Shown here one piece after another: positions 11,494 through 22,801 of a stretch of DNA of 64,000 nucleotides (positions are counted from its first letter, which is position 1; every line of letters starts with the position of its first letter). The DNA is taken from NCBI RefSeq assembly GCF_003573695.1, contig NC_039361.1, positions 38,857,393 to 38,921,392 on the forward strand, read 5' to 3'. The translations under genes were made by a program, and so were the position numbers. This DNA comes from Papaver somniferum. Lineage: Eukaryota > Streptophyta > Magnoliopsida > Ranunculales > Papaveraceae. The notes under the pieces are model-generated. The model did not search any database. It was not told the DNA's origin and saw only the letters and a list, made by a program, of their open reading frames with translations.

Positions 11494-13252
11494 AGTGATG
11501 CCTAAAGGATCTTCGGAAAACTTGGAATTTCTAATATTTGTCCCTCCACGATTGAGAACTCTCGTTGGAGTCGTGAATTTTCGGAGTTAGTCTATTTCCT
11601 TAAAATGGGTGCTCAAGGTCTTGATATTTGTGGATTTATCATTCTTCAAATGGTCTCGATGGTGCCAATCAACAAGAAGTTAGGCTTTCCATGCTTAATT
11701 GGGCAAATTTGTAGTCAACACTCCATTTCTCCTATTGGAAACTCTATTGGAACTCCCAAGCTAGTTCGTCCAAGTATTTTCAAACGTATGAAGACGAACT
11801 TCTACAAAAGACAAACATGATACACTTTATGGTTCTTGTGATCATACCACCTTGGGACTTCTTCAACAAATTCACAATGGTATGTGTGAGATCAATTCCA
11901 AGGTAAAATGTGTGCAATAACAATTGTGTGTGATTGCTACAAAATTTCCTGAAATCAAGTAAGAAATGGACAAAGTTCAAGCTTCATGGATGGATTCCGA
12001 TGATGAGGAAGATGATGATTAACTTCTTCATTAAATAATGTCTAGGAAACTTCTTATGATAATTTATTCTTATGTTTTAAGAAGGATAGGGTTTGGAATA
12101 GCAAATATTGTGATTACACATAGCTATTTCAACGATTTTCATCTTGCAATGTTTTTAGATTTGTTTATTTAAATTCTAAGTTATTTGGAAGATGATTTTG
12201 CAATTTTAGTCTTTATTGTTTTTATATATTGCAAAAATATTTTATGGGATATGTTGTGCTTACGTCCGTGAACTATGATTATCTCATATGCTCAAAAGTT
12301 AAGTCTATTATGTCTTTATGCAAATATTGATAAAAGATAGAATGATCTTTTGAAAAATTCCGCAGTATTGATCTTTCCCTTATATAATTTTATGTGAAAG
12401 TATTGTATGGCTCTGTAAGTTTTCTTATGTTGAGCGTTTCCGATTATATTAATCAATAAGGTCTTCTTGTGGTTAATTTATTCGAGTTTACCGGATACAA
12501 ATCCATGTGATTTGTTAATGTACAAAGAAATCCTTCTTTACTTGTAAAATTAAGGTCGCTCATGTTGTTCTTTCGGGAATGACATATAATGGGGGAGAGT
12601 TCTTAATTGAACTTGTGCTTAATTGCCATATCTTTGTGGGGAGTGCAGCTTTGGAATATTATAGGAGTTATCTTATATCTTAATAAACTCCTTGATGAAT
12701 ACACTAAGTTTCGACTATGTGAAATAATCGAAACAAGTTGATATGTTCTCTTTTGGTCGTGAATTATCTCTTTGAAAATTTCATCATGATCCTGTAGTTT
12801 TCGTACCTTTGCCAATTTATATTGACAAAAAGGAGGAGAATTATTTGGTAGTTCACACTACGTACATATGGTTTACGAATCATTATGTAAGGGGGAGTGG
12901 TTTTCATTGTGAAATGAAGTATAGACTAAGGAGGAGTGATAAATATCACTGTAGTATTATTGAAAAAGTTGTGATGCAATTGGACTTTGATGATGTGTAA
13001 TAATACTATGACACTGTATAAAAATGATTGAGAACATCTATTTTCTTATTGTTATGGCTACGGATTTTCAACAAAAATGATGCTGAGTTGAACACGTTCA
13101 AAATCGCTGGAGTACTTGGAGTAGCGAAGAATTCAAGGAATGTTGAAGAGCCAAGGAAATCAAGCATGATGGATGAGAATCTACAAAGTTTATTTATTTT
13201 GTAATCCATATGTATTGATAGTTTTGTCACTAAAATTGAAAAAGGGGGAGAT
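11494..13252 (+). other. 3' internal remnant of T1a
   Basis: Sequence between the deletion point and the 3' LTR. From about 12020 it aligns to the 3' internal non-coding part of T1b (from about 45990). It ends in the polypurine tract AAAAAGGGGGAGAT just before the 3' LTR. A degraded hairpin (TTTGTCA against TGAAAAA) precedes the tract, and an upstream copy of hairpin plus tract is at about 12808-12838. Confidence 0.75.
11542..11820 (+). pseudogene. fragment of a plant retroelement accessory ORF
   Basis: The frame reads REFSELVYFLKMGAQGLD, then GFPCLIGQICSQHSI and KLVRPSIFKRMK, ending in a TGA. The pattern resembles the putative plant transposon protein domain that often appears in plant retroelements, with a hydrophobic LI..LC box. 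I am not certain of the family. A second piece near 11967-12019 ends in an acidic tail (DSDDEEDDD). The upstream part is lost at the 11493 deletion. Confidence 0.35.
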
Positions 13253-13916
13253 TATTAGAGCACTGCTCGGTCGAGCTCACAAGCGTTACTATCTCAAGCT
13301 TGTTTGTCAAGTTAATTGATCAATATTATAGTCTTGATTTCTAGTCTACTTATGGCTATGTCTCGGATTAGGATATAATGTGTAGTTGAGCTTTAGACTT
13401 CACGGCGTTCATCGATTGAAGACGAAGATCTACTGAGGAGAGCTTAGAGGAACTTCATCAACAAAAGGTATGTGGAGACTAAAACTTATCTATCACTCAG
13501 AAGTCTATTATGTTCTATCTTCTAATGAGACTAAATCATATAGCTATATATACTTTTACATTATACACATTTGATATTTCGAGGCGGAGTTTATCTCGCT
13601 TATTTATTTCTCGAAATATGTGTTGGAAGCTTTTTGCTTTAACTATGTTCATCATTATTCTTGACGAGTTTAGTTGGAGACAAATTTATCTGTTGGAAAC
13701 TAAATATTAAGTCAAAAGATGATCATGTGAAAATTGCCTTGAAACATCTTACATGATTTGTGTGAGACAATCATTTGATGTCAACTTGGAAAGTTTCGTA
13801 TTGATCATTCGATCACTTGAAAATTACTTGAAGCTAATAGTTTGTGTGAGACAGCTATTATCGTATTCTAAGGATGTTTCAATGATTGAAATGGGAGTTT
13901 AGAACAATTAACCTTG

Positions 13917-14170
13917 TCTGGATACAACACGGTATGCATACCTAGTATGCGAACTGTATTGTTATGATTCAGGTCCGGGAACCTTGTTTACGTACCTAGT
14001 ATGCAAACGGTTTTACCTATAAAGGTCTGGGAACCTTGTTTCCATACCTAGTATGCGAACGGTTTCACCTGAGTTAGGTCCGGGACAGCTGTTTGCATAC
14101 CTGGTTTGCGAACGGATGGACAAGACCAAGGTCCGGAGCTATTATTTGCATACCTGGTTTGCGAGCACAG
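13917..14170. repeat. minisatellite in T1a 3' LTR
   Basis: Counterpart of the array at 7205-7470: repeated GGTCCGGGAACC, GCATACCTAGTATGCGAACGG-type units of about 60 bases. Confidence 0.75.
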
Positions 14171-14841
14171 TGATTAAGCTCTAAAATCTGTTAAGTATGA
14201 TTCTCATACTCATGAACTAAACATTTATGAATTAAGGAATGCAATCTTTGCAAACCGTGGCTTCATGTTCATGAACTGATTCTTGTATAAGTACATTGTA
14301 CAATTACGAATCAATTCGATTTTGTTTCAGCTTGTTCATATATATTTCTATGAGATAGTGAACTATTGAACAACTCTATTTGAAACACAATTAGATTCAT
14401 TTGATTATCTTTCATAATTGATTTATCATCATATTTGATCTAGAAGTGTTAGATGAATGTGGTTAAGACAAAAGTGTTCATATGGCTAACTTCGGTTAAC
14501 TATTATTGAGCCAACTCAATATACACGTTTACGTACGGTTACCTATATGAAAATGAAGGTATATTTCATTTGTGCGTAACAAGCTAAGACCATCTAACGC
14601 TGGAGATTAATTACTTTATTTTAAAGCATACTTAGCTTGAATCTTAAATCAGGATTTCATCTAACAACGAATATTGAATGCTTTGTTACTAAGCTATCTT
14701 AGCTTTGATTGTAAGCAACCCCTGATTTGTAAGACTATATAAGGGAGAACTATAACAACTGGAAAACCTAATCCCGACACTTTCCTGTGTCCTAGTTGCA
14801 ATCTAGAGTCGATTCTCCTTTAACCTAGGTTTTTCCAAAAC

Positions 14842-17308
14842 TGAAAATGCGGGGGTCTAACAACCACACCCAATATTTTGATTAGCAATCTGTATGGAAT
14901 AACTCTAATATACTTTTAAGAGAATCAACTAGACATTCATACTCAATCTTAATAAAAAGTATATCAAGGAGTTAATATCTCTATCTCTTGATTTAAATCT
15001 TACTCAAGCAATCTGCGAGTCTCGATTAAATACAAGAGAGATAAACTTGGATGGTACCAAAGACCAATATCCAAGGATAAATCAATATCCAATCAACAAC
15101 CAAAGGTTGGATTTCACTACTGATCGATACAAAGCACAACCTATGATATTTCAATTATATTACAAAATATAATGCGGAATAGAAATAACACAGGCACCAG
15201 AAATTTTGTTAACGAGGAAACCGCAAATGCAGAAAAACCCCGGGACCTAGTCCAGATTGAACACCATACTGTATTAAGCCGCTACAGACACTATCCTACT
15301 ACAAACTAACTTCGGTCTGGACTGTAGTTGAACCCTAATCAATCTCACACTGATTCAAGGTACAGTTGCGCTCCTTACGTCTCTGATCCCAGCAGGATAC
15401 TACGCACTTGATTCCCTTAGCTGATCTCACCCACAACCAAGAGTTGCTACGACCCAAAGTCTAAGACTTCAGTAAAAAAATATGTATCACACAAAAAAGT
15501 CTACAAGGATAGATAAATTTGTCTCCCACAGATAAACCTAAAAGTTTTGTTCTGTCTTTTGATAAAAATCAAGGTGAATAAGAACCAATTGATAAACCAG
15601 ACTTATATTCCCGAAGAACAACCTAGTATTATCAATCACCTCACAATAATCTAAATCGTATGGTAGCGAAACTAGATATTGTGGAATCACAAACGATGAG
15701 ACGAAGATGGTTGTGATTTCTTTTTATCTTGCCCTATCGGAGATATAATCTCAAGTCAATTATTCAATTGAAATAGTACGATAGAAAATGGCAAGATCAG
15801 ATCGCTCAACTACAAGAGAAGTAGTTTCGTCTGGCTTCACAATCCCAATGAAGTCTTTCAGTCATTAATCGACAGGGTCTCGAGAAGAAACCTACGATTA
15901 AAGGAGAATCGACTCTAGCAAACCAACTAGTATCACACAGGAGGTGTGGGTATTAATTTTGCAAAGTTTCTAGACGTCTCCTTATATAGTTTTCAAATCA
16001 GGGTTTGCAATCTAAGTTACCTTGGTAACAAAGCATTCAATAATCACCGTTAGATGAAAAACATGATTTATCCAAGCTAATATCTTTCAACCGTTAGATG
16101 GAAACTTATCTTGTCACACACAAATGAGATATATTCATTTAGGTTTGAGTAATCGTACCTAAACGTGTACATTGGTTGGTTCACAAATGGTTGACCAATG
16201 GTTAGCCATATGAGTGCTTTCATATTAACCGTATTCATCTTTCTCATAACTAGTTCAAATGACTCATAAAAACTAGTTCAAGAGTTGTTCAATTGCTTAG
16301 GTCTTTATACATAGACACAATTGAAACAAAATCGGTTTGATTCATTTGAATCAATTCATGAACAATATACCTACGGTTTGCAAAGATTGCATTCCTTATA
16401 ATTTATTGTTTTAAGTCCATGAACTACCGATTTGAGAAATAACTAGCTTGGGTACGCGGATGGGTATGCGTACCTTAGCTACCGGATTTTGAGTTGGTTT
16501 TAATTTCCAAACTCAGCAGATTTTTTCGGGTGAAAAAGTTCCGCCAGTACGCGTACGGGTACGCTTACCTAAGGTGACTGGTTTTTGAGTTTGTAAACTT
16601 CAAACTCAGCAGAATTTCACGGACGTGAATTTGCGCCAGTACGCGTACCCAACCTGTCTCCTTCACCAATACCGCATGCACACATATGCACGCACTTGGT
16701 TTCCGGCACATGGATTTATACACTAATGTGCGAACACACTATATGCTTACATCCATAGGTGGTTACATATTCTCAACTCTACATTTCAATCATTGAAACA
16801 TTCTTCTATAATGTCATAACAGTCGTTAGACATAAAGAATCGACTATCGTCATCAAAGCTATTTTGAAGATTGAAGCGTCATCATGACTTTCTTCACGGG
16901 TAAAGATGAAGATGGTTAAAGCAAAAGATTACCAACACGTATTTCGATAAAAAGATAGGCGAGTAAACTCGGCTCGAAATAGCAAATGTGTATGTATGAA
17001 AACTATCATACTTATACGAATTTTGTCTCAAGAGTAGGAGATAGATTGGATAGACTTTTGAGTGACAAGATGAGTTCAAGTCTCTACATACCTTTTGGTC
17101 GGATGAAGTTCCACTGGTTCTTTAAGTAGTTCTTCGTCTTTGCAAGATAATCGCCATGGAGTCTGGAGCTCAACTATTCCTAACTATCCTAGACCGAGAC
17201 TTAGTCATAAGTATACTAGAAATCAAAACATATAGTTTTGATCACTAATTTTGACAAACATGCTTGAGATAGCAACGCATGCGAGTTTGACCGAGCAATG
17301 CTCTAACA
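14842..17308 (-). mobile_element. solo LTR of family T1, inserted head-on into a T1 LTR
   Basis: It starts on the minus strand at 17308 with TGTTAGAGCATTGCTCGG and ends at 14842 with ...GACCCCCGCATTTTCA. It is flanked by AAAAC at 14837-14841 and 17309-17313. The length of 2,467 bp equals the reconstructed T1b LTR. It contains palindromic TACGCGTACC-type repeats at about 16450-16660 and the shared block at 15201-15265. A member of the family inserted in reverse into another member's LTR. Confidence 0.88.
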
Positions 17309-18340
17309 AAAACCCTATTAGGTTAACGACTTGAAGACTTCGTTTGGGATTCGTGAAGCCAGATCCAACTATTTTCCTTTGTAGTTGCGTATTCTGATCT
17401 TACTTGTTCTATCATATTGAGTACTATATTCTCTAAGATTTGCTCGAGATTTGTCTCTGATAGGTAAGATATAAAAAGTAGTCACAAAGTTCTTCGTCTC
17501 AGACTTTGTGATTCCGCAGTAACTCATTCTACCACCATATAGTTAAGTTATTGTGAGGTGATTGATATTTATAGGCTGCTCTTCGGGAGTATAGGAACGG
17601 ATTATCAATTGGTTCATGTTCACCTTGATTTATCATAAGACGAAACAAAACTTCATAGGTACTTATGTGGGAGATATATTTATCTATCAGAATAAACTTA
17701 TCTGTGTGAGACAGGTTTGTTGGTAAGTCTTCGACTTTGGGTCGTAGCAACTCTAAGTTGTCGGTGAAATCAGCTAAGGGAATCAAGTGCGCAGAATCCG
17801 GCGTGGTTCCAGAGGCGTAAGGAATGCGGCTATATCTTAATCGGTGTAAGACTTGGTTAGGGCTCAACTACATTCCAGTCCGAATTTAACTTGTAGTAGG
17901 CTAGTGTATGTAGCGGCTTAATACAATGTGGTGTTCAATCTGGACTAGGTCCCGGGGTTTTTCTGCATTTGCGGTTTCCTCGTTAACAAAATTTCTGGTG
18001 TCTGTATTATTTCTTTTCATCATTATATTTGTTTATATAATTGAAATATCACAGGTTGTGCGTAATTCAATCAGTTGATAAATCCGACCTTGTTTGGTGG
18101 ATATAACTTGATTGACACTTGGGCATTGATCTTTGGTACCGTCCAAATTATTTCTCATATCAATCAGGCTCACGGATTTCTATCTGTTCGATTTGCTAAT
18201 TGTGTTGAGAAATAGAGATAAACCTCTTTGATATATATGTTGATTGAGCTCGCTTTTAAGTTGGTGCTCTCGGAATTATATTGGAGTTTAGTCCATATAG
18301 ATTCCCGAACGAATTATTGGGTGTGGTTGTTATACCCCCG

Positions 18341-21156
18341 TGAAAAGGCGAGGGTACCCAATATACCTCAAGCTAAAACTTTTCCTACCTATAATTCCTT
18401 TCTCCGAAAGTGATTTTATATGGACAGAGTCGAGACAATACAACTAATCGATTCACACTTCGTGTGATCGTCTATGGATACGAGATCGAGACAACACAAC
18501 AACGAAGTATGTTTACTTGATACAAAGGTCCAGACTTAACCAAACACAATAGGATTGCTTATCAAGTAAATAGGAATTAATGTTTGTGCGATTTACTTTA
18601 ATTATAATGCGGTAATATAAAGTAAATGATACAGCAAGATTTTGTTAACGAGGAAACCACAAATGCAGAAAAACCCCGGGACCTTGTCCAGAATTGAATA
18701 CTCTCAGGATTAAGCCGCTACACAAAATTACACCAACTTCGTATAGTTGAGACCAAGCAACTAAACCTATAGTTCACCTAGTTCTGTCTGTATTCCCACG
18801 CCTCCAACTTATAAATAAGTCACGTACTTGGAACAATTCCTTTGGTTCGTATTCCAAACAGTAAAGGAACAACAAATCTGTTTGGTATCAACTCTATTCA
18901 ACCAAGTGATATGAGTCGGACAGAGGCTCTTCCGTTTATCTTAACATAAACTCCTTCGTCGGGTACTTAGATCTATCTTATGTTGAATTATTGAAGTAAT
19001 CATTTAAGATTAAGCCAACAACACTCTTAATCCAAAGAATTGTGTTGATGCCGATCTACTCAATTAATCAATCCAATCTACCACAAGGATAAACCGATTA
19101 TTAATTGGATCCTCTTTTACCAAAACAAGTATTGTGCACACCAAAGATTATAAAACCCAAGTCAGATCTTCAATATCTTCTTTGCCTTCAAATCTTCTTA
19201 AATCTTCAATAAAAACCTGCACAAATCACTTAAATCTCTTGTGATCAATCACGCACAAAACGGAGTCTGTTAACAATGGATTATCACAAGATCGTCTCTA
19301 GAACTAACAACAGTCTAAAGATCCCTGTCGAAACTCTGAACTAGTTTGAGTGAATCTTATATCAGAAGAGAAGATTCTCAAGAATAAACAAACCAGGTGC
19401 AATCAGATTTCAACCACCGTTAGTCAATCAAATCAATGAAAACAAAAGATAAACCGCAATTATCTAGTTTCCCACCAAATGTACACGCTAGATCTTCTCA
19501 ATCCCAAAGAAGACTTTAAACTGAGCGGCCGTAAGATATTTCGCCTAATAAGGTTACTCTTCTCTCCGAATAGGCGGCTACACCAGTAACAACAACAAAA
19601 GAGGAAGTCTGTTGTTACGAAGGATTAGTTTGCTAGAAAGGCAAACTTCAAGTATTTATAGACAAGGAAGTTTGGACACCAAGGAATTTCCAAAACCGAA
19701 AATATTCTCAAGATATTCATTAAAGCACAAATTCGGTTTTCATAATTCCTAGAAATGCTCTGTCCAAAAATAATGATCGAAATCTCTCGGAAAATCTAAT
19801 TAGTAAATGCACATTACTAATTCTGGAATTTCCCTACAAAATGAAATTAATAACCTTAATTAAAAGATTCTTAACTTACTTATGTTTCGATCCTGGGATT
19901 CTCTTCCCTTAGATATTAAGGAATAACTTTGAACAATTAAAGAAATAAACATTCATAGCACGTGTTCAAAGTATGTCGACATCCTCACTTTGTAAGTTCT
20001 CTTTCACACTCACAACCTTGAAACCGATTTGCCACACTTCCAAACAAGTTTAGAATTGGTTCATATGACTTTCAAGAACTATGCGATTGATCAAACCAAC
20101 ATTCAATCACAATCATGGGTTTAACGGTTCTACCAAAACAAGTTTCGGTTCTACCTCCATGTGAGTATTGTGCATAGTCACACTAGCTTTCCAAAATTCG
20201 GTTGACTAGGTACTAGGATCGGTTCCCCACATATATATGATATCTAACTTATATGTGTTGCACATGTCCATAGGATCGGTTCCCCTTTGCCTAAAAACGT
20301 GTTGCACATGTCCATAGGGTCGGTTCCCTTTTCTGTTATAAACCTTGTTGCACCCCATACAAGGACCGGTTCCCCTTTGTGATGTACTGCGCCTCTTACT
20401 AGGATCGGTTCCCCTTTCCCATATTTGGTCAGACAAAACACAAACCCGATCATACCATCTCAGGTGATTACTTAAGATCGGTTTTACTAATTAAAGTCAT
20501 ACCAATACATAAGTCAGGCCTTTGTGAATAATTATACTAATAACACAAACAAGTTGTGAGTGATTATACTCAATCACACATATTGGTTGTTCATAAGATA
20601 TGCAATGAATAACAAAACCAATAACACCTGGAAATTTCCTTTTCGGTTCACAAACAAGTTTATGAACTTACTTCCTTAGAACACATGTAAACATTGTTCC
20701 CTAGGATGAAATCCTCACCTCATACCCATACATAATCACAATAGCATTCAAATGATTATGGCGATGTCTTATCTACAAAGTTTAATGGTTAAGCAATAAA
20801 CCTCGTATTGTACTCCTTAATACTATGTCTATCTAGAGTTCAAATATGATTCACAATTATGTTTTCAATATGCACGACTTGAAAGATATGTTAGGGAATG
20901 AAACAGTTCAAGTCAAATATCACTAACCTCAAGTGGAAGGATGATTGTTTTCATTGTAGCTCCTTGCTTCTTCACATCTTCAAGACTTCGCAATACTTGT
21001 AATGTCTCATATCCTAATACTTTCAAGCTAACCTATACGAAGTTGACTCTAGTACATAATCAAGCGACTCTTAACATGAGTTTTGATTCACTAAAATATG
21101 ACAACCAAACTTGACATACCAACGCTTGGTGGGTTCAACCGAGCCATGCTCTAACA
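18341..21156 (-). mobile_element. solo LTR of family T2 (copy 2)
   Basis: It begins on the minus strand at 21156 (TGTTAGAGCATGGCTCGG) and ends at 18341 (...CGCCTTTTCA). It is flanked by CCCCG at 18336-18340 and 21157-21161, eight bases from the end of the T1a 3' LTR. It is the uninterrupted reference for copy 1. The length is 2,816 bp. Confidence 0.88.
20200..20440. repeat. minisatellite in T2 LTR copy 2
   Basis: Four to five units with core AGGATCGGTTCCCCTTT, two of them with an adjoining GTTGCACATGTCCAT segment. It replaces the GGATCGGTCACACCA array of copy 1 at the same LTR position. Confidence 0.75.
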
Positions 21157-21594
21157 CCCCGCTTTTTCAATATCTACGAAGTTCAAAAGATAAGCGTTAT
21201 ACTTCGCAGTCTAATTTCCTAATACTATGATCACACTATTATGATCATGTCACAACACTCGAGTATTATACAATATATACAGCTTCAGAGTTATGTTTTC
21301 AATATAGCACGACTTGAAAGATACGTTAGAATGAAACAGTTCAAGTTAATATTACTAACCTCAAGTTGAAGGATGATGTCGTCGTTGTAGTTCGCTACTT
21401 CTTCACATTCTTCAGGACTTTAAAGTAATACTTGTATGTCTCAACATTCCTAGACTTTCTGGTCTAACCTAAACAAAGTTGACTCTAGTATTTAATCAAG
21501 CGACTTTAAATGAGTTTTGAACACTAAAATATGACAATCAAACTTGACATACCAACGCTTGGTGAGTTCAACCGAGCTACGCTCTAACAATTAT

Positions 21595-22801
21595 CAATAT
21601 CATAAAAAATAGTATGAATGCAATCAAAAGTAGTTTCTACAAAAACATGATTAGTGGTACTACCCACGGAAAAGAAATAATTAGTTAACAGTTGACTAAT
21701 ACCATCTATATCATTATACCAAGTTCACACATAGCATTTATGTCTTCTTCAATTCACCAGAGAATGGAAATATCTAGCACTGTAGTCCATGTCAATGACA
21801 AATTTAACTCTAAGTTTTTCTCTATAAAACTATGTTTGGATACTAAACCACTTCTCAATCTCTTTTATAAGAGACACAATTCTATCATGATGGTGATCAC
21901 TATAATGTCTATCCTGAACCATTTTTAATTCCTCCTGAAGCTTGTTAATGTTATCCTTAATATCACCAAATTCCATTTTGTTCCAATTAGACAGAGTTGT
22001 TCTTGTAAACTGGAGTTTCTGCTAGAATTTAAATGTTATACTACCATGAACATCTATATTCCAAAATCCATTTGGTTTTCAAAAGTTTCATGTTTTATCC
22101 AAGTACCAAAGAACTTGAATGTTCCCCATAAATTCTTAGGAATCGGATCAGTTAACAATAATACTGGGCTATGATCAGAAGCAATATGACTCAAATGAAG
22201 GACTAGAAACTAATCATTATTTCCTAATCCTAAGACAAGTCTAGCTTTCCTATGACCAGTACTAAATTTTTTCTTAGACCAAGTGTAATTTCTACCCTCA
22301 AAAGCAATATCAACTAAACCAGAATCCTGAACTTTATTTCTAACCCAACCATCCAAACTATTAGCATCCTCATCTATATGAAAATTAAGATCTCCTAAAA
22401 CTAGCCAAAGTTTCCTAACATCTTTACTCAGCTCATGAAGTACATTCCACTTTTTTTTTTGGTTCAAGATAGGTAGACCCACACATAAAAGAAATAAGGA
22501 CCTCTAGAGATTGAGGATGAATTTTGATAAGAGCATGAATAATATTATCATCAACACTAGCAATTTCACAAGAAATGTCATCTTCCCACATGATAAGCAA
22601 ACCACTAGCTAAGCCAATTCTACTTATGTAATCATAGTGAGGGTAGTTGAGGGACTGAGCAATATGAATCATTTTACTAATCTCCATTTTAGTTTCATCC
22701 AGGAAGATAAAACTAAGATTTTGAATTTTAACTAGGTTATGCAACTGTTGGTTTGTAAAGTTATTTGCTAGACCCTAAACATTCCAAGCTAAGATCTTCA
22801 T
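21595..22801 (-). pseudogene. LINE ORF2, N-terminal part: AP-type endonuclease
   Basis: The ATG at 22801-22799 opens MKILAWNV, the standard start of plant L1 ORF2, followed by an in-frame TAG at 22777-22775 where R or Q is usual. Endonuclease motifs follow in order: FLDETKM, LVLGDLNFHID (the GDFN metal site), TWSKK, and ASDHSP near 22180 (the SDH catalytic motif). The catalytic residues are thus largely kept while stops and a frameshift near 22450 break the frame. The linker toward the reverse transcriptase runs to 21595, where the T2 solo LTR interrupts it. It resumes at 4145 with NVISMSTPTKEEI, the expected continuation. Confidence 0.87.

Larger units (their letters stand above)
6547..21169 (+). 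mobile_element. decayed Copia-like LTR element T1a
   Basis: The 5' LTR starts TGTTAGAG at 6547 and the 3' LTR ends CTTTTTCA at 21169. The flanking duplication ATATC is at 6542-6546 and 21170-21174. It lies in T2 solo LTR copy 1. A large deletion fused the 5' LTR (broken at about 11493) to the 3' internal region, so the primer site, Gag and any Pol are gone. It carries solo LTRs at 7727-11350, 14842-17308 and 18341-21156. Confidence 0.85.
13253..21169 (+). repeat. 3' LTR of T1a, split by two solo LTRs
   Basis: Pieces 13253-14841, 17314-18340 and 21162-21169 join across two insertions with clean 5-bp duplications (AAAAC, CCCCG). The total is about 2.62 kb. It starts TATTAGAG (TG mutated to TA) and ends CCCCGCTTTTTCA. 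The block at 17932-18000 is the one conserved in all T1 and T2 LTRs. Confidence 0.83.
4151..21589 (-). mobile_element. solo LTR of family T2 (copy 1), split by element T1a
   Basis: The LTR starts on the minus strand at 21589 with TGTTAGAGC and ends at 4151 with ...TTTTCA. It is flanked by ATTAT at 4146-4150 and 21590-21594 inside the LINE. Its two parts, 4151-6546 and 21175-21589, sum to about 2.81 kb, matching copy 2 at 18341-21156. The border at 4151 was set by alignment to copy 2 (TGAAAAG..GAGGGTACCCA). No internal region is present. The block at 4458-4520 is shared with all T1 and T2 LTRs. Confidence 0.87.
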
